Positions 34,286 to 36,792 of a stretch of 36,792 bases of DNA are shown in pieces. This DNA comes from Alphaproteobacteria bacterium (lineage in GTDB: Bacteria > Pseudomonadota > Alphaproteobacteria > UBA11222), in contig SHWM01000018.1 of assembly GCA_009693835.1 (NCBI GenBank), positions 1-36,792 of the forward strand, written 5' to 3'. Position 1 is the stretch's first letter, and every line of letters starts with the position of its first letter. Position numbers and translations under genes: made by a program. The notes under the pieces are model-generated. The model saw only the letters and a program-made list of their open reading frames with translations. It had not been told where the DNA came from and did no database searches.

Positions 34286-36319
34286 TTATTTACCCTCACA
34301 GGCACGCTGTTCACGCGAATTCAGAAAGGGCGAATAGGGACAGGAGACGTAACGCAACCGGACGCCCGCCGCGACGATCTGGTCTGCGCGTATCGCCGCA
34401 GGGGCATGCGATATGCCCGTGCCAAGCCCAATGCCGGCGTTGTGCAGACCCAGAAAGGCGATCATGTCGTCCTGATCGATCCCATCCCCTGAAACCCCGA
34501 TGCCCCCGACCAAAACGCCGTTTTTATAAATTGGCGAACTGCCCGCAAAGATCTGCAGGCCATTGGCCAGCGGATTGAGGCCTGAGCTGCCGGAACGAAC
34601 CGGGGTGCAGCCAAAACCCGTGTCATTGACGGCGCCATCCCCATCGGGATCAAAATCACCCAAACCATCGCCGGTGATATCCAGGTTCAGATTACGGACG
34701 AAAAGGACATGGTTGATAATATTGGAGACCACCAGATCAAATTGCAGGCCGGTTGAAAACGGGCTCCAGGACGCCACCGGTCTGCTCAACGGACCATTAC
34801 CATTGGCATTTACCCCATCGGGATAATAGGGCCGCGCCAGATTACCAATGGCCCGCGCCGTGAAGGCCGTTCCATCCGATAAGGAGCCATTTCCTATAAA
34901 GGCGCGCATATTGGCCGCATAATTTGGCACGTCATAGGCATGTTCAGGGACAAGCCTGTTAAGCGTGTTGGAGACCAGACGAATGGCGGGGAACACACCC
35001 GGATTTTCGAGGTTGGCGGCGGCATTGCGTTTGGACATGAAGGCGGTGGTGCGCGCCTTTTGCAGGGAAACGTCAACGCCAAACAGCGGCCCATCCGCCG
35101 AGCGCGCCTGTCCAAGCACCTGACCCTCCGCATCGACGATGGAGATGGTGACATTGGTGGGGCTTTGCAGGGGACGGCGGATTTGCGCTCGCGCGCTGGC
35201 CGCCACGCGCAGCGCCTGCCCCAATATAACCGGCGCCTCGCCCGCAGAAATATTCTGCCCCTCATTCACGGCCCCGGCCACAATGGGAAACAGCGGCGCA
35301 TCCGGGCCGCTCGCGAGAAGTAAAGGCACGAACCCGGCCGTCGCCGCAACGGTTGCATAGCCGGCACCATCCCTGGCCGCATCAACGGGGCGAATACCTG
35401 ACCCGCTCGTCCCATAAGTCTGACCGGCCAGGATGCCGCCGTCCGTATAACCCCTGACCGCCACGAAGCCGGAAGGGGCCACCGGCGGCGAAAGGCCCGG
35501 GTTGGTCACGACTGACGCCTGCGTAGCGTCGGTAAAACGCAGGGTCTTGCCATCCACGGTAATTCTGCCGGCCACAATTTCAGCGGGCGGCGCATACCCG
35601 GTTGAGGCGGCGATGGCGATGATCTCGTCGGCATCCGCGTCTATATTACTGACATCCGCATCCAGGCCATAGACGCCATCGGCCATCACGCCGACGCCCC
35701 CCACAACCGCGCCATTTTTATATAATGGCAATCCTCCCGGATCGGCGGACAGCCCAAGCGGCGAGCGTTTGGGCCCCCGGAACTGGTCGGGCGGCGGCGG
35801 ACTCGCGCCATTCACGAATCTGCGGCTGAGGTCCGAGCAGGGCAGTTGGCTGAACTGAACCCCAAACAGAGGCCCGCCCGGGCCCAGCGCTTCACCGGGA
35901 TTGAAATTGCGCTGCACGATCTGGCTGGCGGTACGCGTGCTGAAGGCGTTTCCTGAGGAAGACAGATAGGCCCCGGTCACCGCCTTGGCGATAGCTGCAA
36001 GAGTGGAAGGAACCAATCCGGCAAGGCCATCAATGCCGGTGTGCACATTGCGTCCGGAGGACACCGTAACGGTGGGGGGCGCGCCCGGCATCTGATAGAC
36101 CGCAAGCACATTGCCCACCCGGTCGGTCACGGCAATAGTGGCCGGGTTGTTGCGCGCACCCGCTTCCTGCACACCCTGTGCAATAATGCGATACACGTCC
36201 ATGTCCGTCAGGTTCTGCAAATTCTGCGCGCCGGCCGCCTGCCCACCCGGCAGCAATGCGCCAAGCAGCAACAATGTGCGTCTCAGATGGCTTTTGGTTG
36301 CACCAATAAAGCGCCTCAT
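34286..36319 (-). CDS. Exported protein with two GlcG/HbpS-like (haem-degrading fold) domains
   Basis: 677 aa. Signal peptide RRTLLLLGALLPGGQAAGA, cleavage near residue 31. The first GlcG/HbpS-like unit (about 36-235) has NPATIAVTDRVGNVLAVYQM, AIAKAVTGAYLSSSGNAFSTRTA and LPLYKNGAVVGGVGVMADGV. The second (about 360-650) has NVTISIVDAEGQVLGQARS, KARTTAFMSK and SPIYKNGVLVGGIGVSGDGIDQDD. Each ends with the characteristic GGVGV or GGIGV strand of PF03928. Between the two ends of the second unit is DITGDGLGDFDPDGDGAVND, a calcium-loop-like acidic segment. The fold binds haem or cobalamin in studied proteins, and binding here is unproven. One base separates its stop from the barrel gene start, so it is in the same operon. 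Pairs of cysteines near the C-terminus (SCPYSPFL, RACEGK) could form a disulfide. Confidence 0.82.
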   Translation of the reverse strand: MRRFIGATKSHLRRTLLLLGALLPGGQAAGAQNLQNLTDMDVYRIIAQGVQEAGARNNPATIAVTDRVGNVLAVYQMPGAPPTVTVSSGRNVHTGIDGLAGLVPSTLAAIAKAVTGAYLSSSGNAFSTRTASQIVQRNFNPGEALGPGGPLFGVQFSQLPCSDLSRRFVNGASPPPPDQFRGPKRSPLGLSADPGGLPLYKNGAVVGGVGVMADGVYGLDADVSNIDADADEIIAIAASTGYAPPAEIVAGRITVDGKTLRFTDATQASVVTNPGLSPPVAPSGFVAVRGYTDGGILAGQTYGTSGSGIRPVDAARDGAGYATVAATAGFVPLLLASGPDAPLFPIVAGAVNEGQNISAGEAPVILGQALRVAASARAQIRRPLQSPTNVTISIVDAEGQVLGQARSADGPLFGVDVSLQKARTTAFMSKRNAAANLENPGVFPAIRLVSNTLNRLVPEHAYDVPNYAANMRAFIGNGSLSDGTAFTARAIGNLARPYYPDGVNANGNGPLSRPVASWSPFSTGLQFDLVVSNIINHVLFVRNLNLDITGDGLGDFDPDGDGAVNDTGFGCTPVRSGSSGLNPLANGLQIFAGSSPIYKNGVLVGGIGVSGDGIDQDDMIAFLGLHNAGIGLGTGISHAPAAIRADQIVAAGVRLRYVSCPYSPFLNSREQRACEGK

Positions 36320-36323
36320 TGCG

Positions 36324-36770
36324 TCAGTTCGCCCGCATGATATCGAAATATCCGAATTTCAATTCCCCTCTGGCCCGGTAATACATCGTAACCGTCATCG
36401 GAAAATTTTTATCGGACAGATCCTGACTGAATATCTTGAAATTAAGCTGGCCGCCCGATGGTGCAAAACCATTATCGGCGAGATGCGCCGCGTCAATATC
36501 CCATGGCTGAAATACCCCCTGACGGTCCCGCATCAAGGCAGGAACGCCCGCGAATTGCACTACTACATAGGTGGCCTCAGGCATATCGCGCCCAAGCGGC
36601 ACCTGCTTTTCCACCACGGCGGCGGTCATATCGGGCACCACCACAGGGGCGAGCTGCACACCGGCAACCGTCAATTCCTGCGCCGGGGCCTGACGCCACA
36701 TCCCGGCGGCGAGGAACATGGCGGAACATACCGTAAGTATTTTTCGTGAATATCCGGGAAACCAAACCAC
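36324..36770 (-). CDS. Small exported protein of unknown function
   Basis: 148 aa, starting at a GTG (36770) with GAGGGA upstream and an in-frame TAG before it. The N-terminus has basic residues and a hydrophobic stretch ending near QAPAQ, consistent with a signal peptide cleaved about residue 31. The mature part contains VVVPDMTAAVVEKQVPLGRD, TYVVVQFAGVPALMRDRQG and TMYYRARGELKFGYFDI, beta-rich with no cysteine and no haem motif. I do not recognise a family. It ends four bases before the GlcG/HbpS-domain gene and is the first gene of this operon in the window; more may lie upstream beyond the edge. Confidence 0.75.
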   Translation of the reverse strand: MVWFPGYSRKILTVCSAMFLAAGMWRQAPAQELTVAGVQLAPVVVPDMTAAVVEKQVPLGRDMPEATYVVVQFAGVPALMRDRQGVFQPWDIDAAHLADNGFAPSGGQLNFKIFSQDLSDKNFPMTVTMYYRARGELKFGYFDIMRAN

Positions 36771-36792
36771 CTAATTTTTTCCCTCGATTGAG

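Overview
The window is a gene-dense piece of an alphaproteobacterial chromosome. Diagnostic genes are a CBP3-type ubiquinol-cytochrome c chaperone divergent from bamE, a K+-independent H+-pyrophosphatase, HdaA, DUF2066, DUF1491, an alphaproteobacterial MotA and YgfZ. GC looks moderately high. The order cannot be fixed from the sequence. No tRNA, rRNA, transposase, phage gene or CRISPR array is visible.

Layout. (1) 1-3600: partial CBP3 chaperone, bamE, and hppA bracketed by paired palindromes in opposite order. (2) 3595-12475, minus strand: a tight eight-gene run, NUDIX > DUF2066 > CDP-alcohol phosphatidyltransferase > AI-2E/PerM permease > hdaA > SDR > ppk > ppx. With hppA next door this groups pyrophosphate and polyphosphate metabolism with replication control. 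(3) 12619-18565: surface glycan genes: gmd, then after rpsU a translationally coupled minus-strand operon (GT9 heptosyltransferase > GT2 > GT4 > AsnB-like amidotransferase). (4) 18756-21101: ygfZ-tag, facing a motA broken by an in-frame amber codon. (5) 21292-28460: an accessory-looking CoA/ketone catabolic cluster (three SDRs, two crotonases, a BKACE enzyme), a DUF1491 gene, a tandem array of palindromic elements, and an HSL-type esterase with a histone H1-like lysine/alanine-rich N-terminus. (6) 28568-36770, minus strand: a four-gene secreted/outer-membrane operon: small exported protein > double GlcG/HbpS-domain protein > 652-aa predicted beta-barrel > 1252-aa protein with ten CXXCH haem sites fused to a C-terminal LVIVD-repeat domain.

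The most interesting unit is region 6. A predicted outer-membrane barrel is translationally coupled to a decahaem cytochrome with a propeller-like tail, next to an exported protein of a haem-binding fold. It resembles a porin-cytochrome electron conduit in logic, but the architecture is not one I recognise as described. Other points worth checking are the amber codon in motA with an intact downstream tail, the lysine-repeat/esterase fusion, two families of paired or tandem palindromes, an SDR lacking its YxxxK pair inside the polyphosphate operon, and a possible CTG start for ppk.
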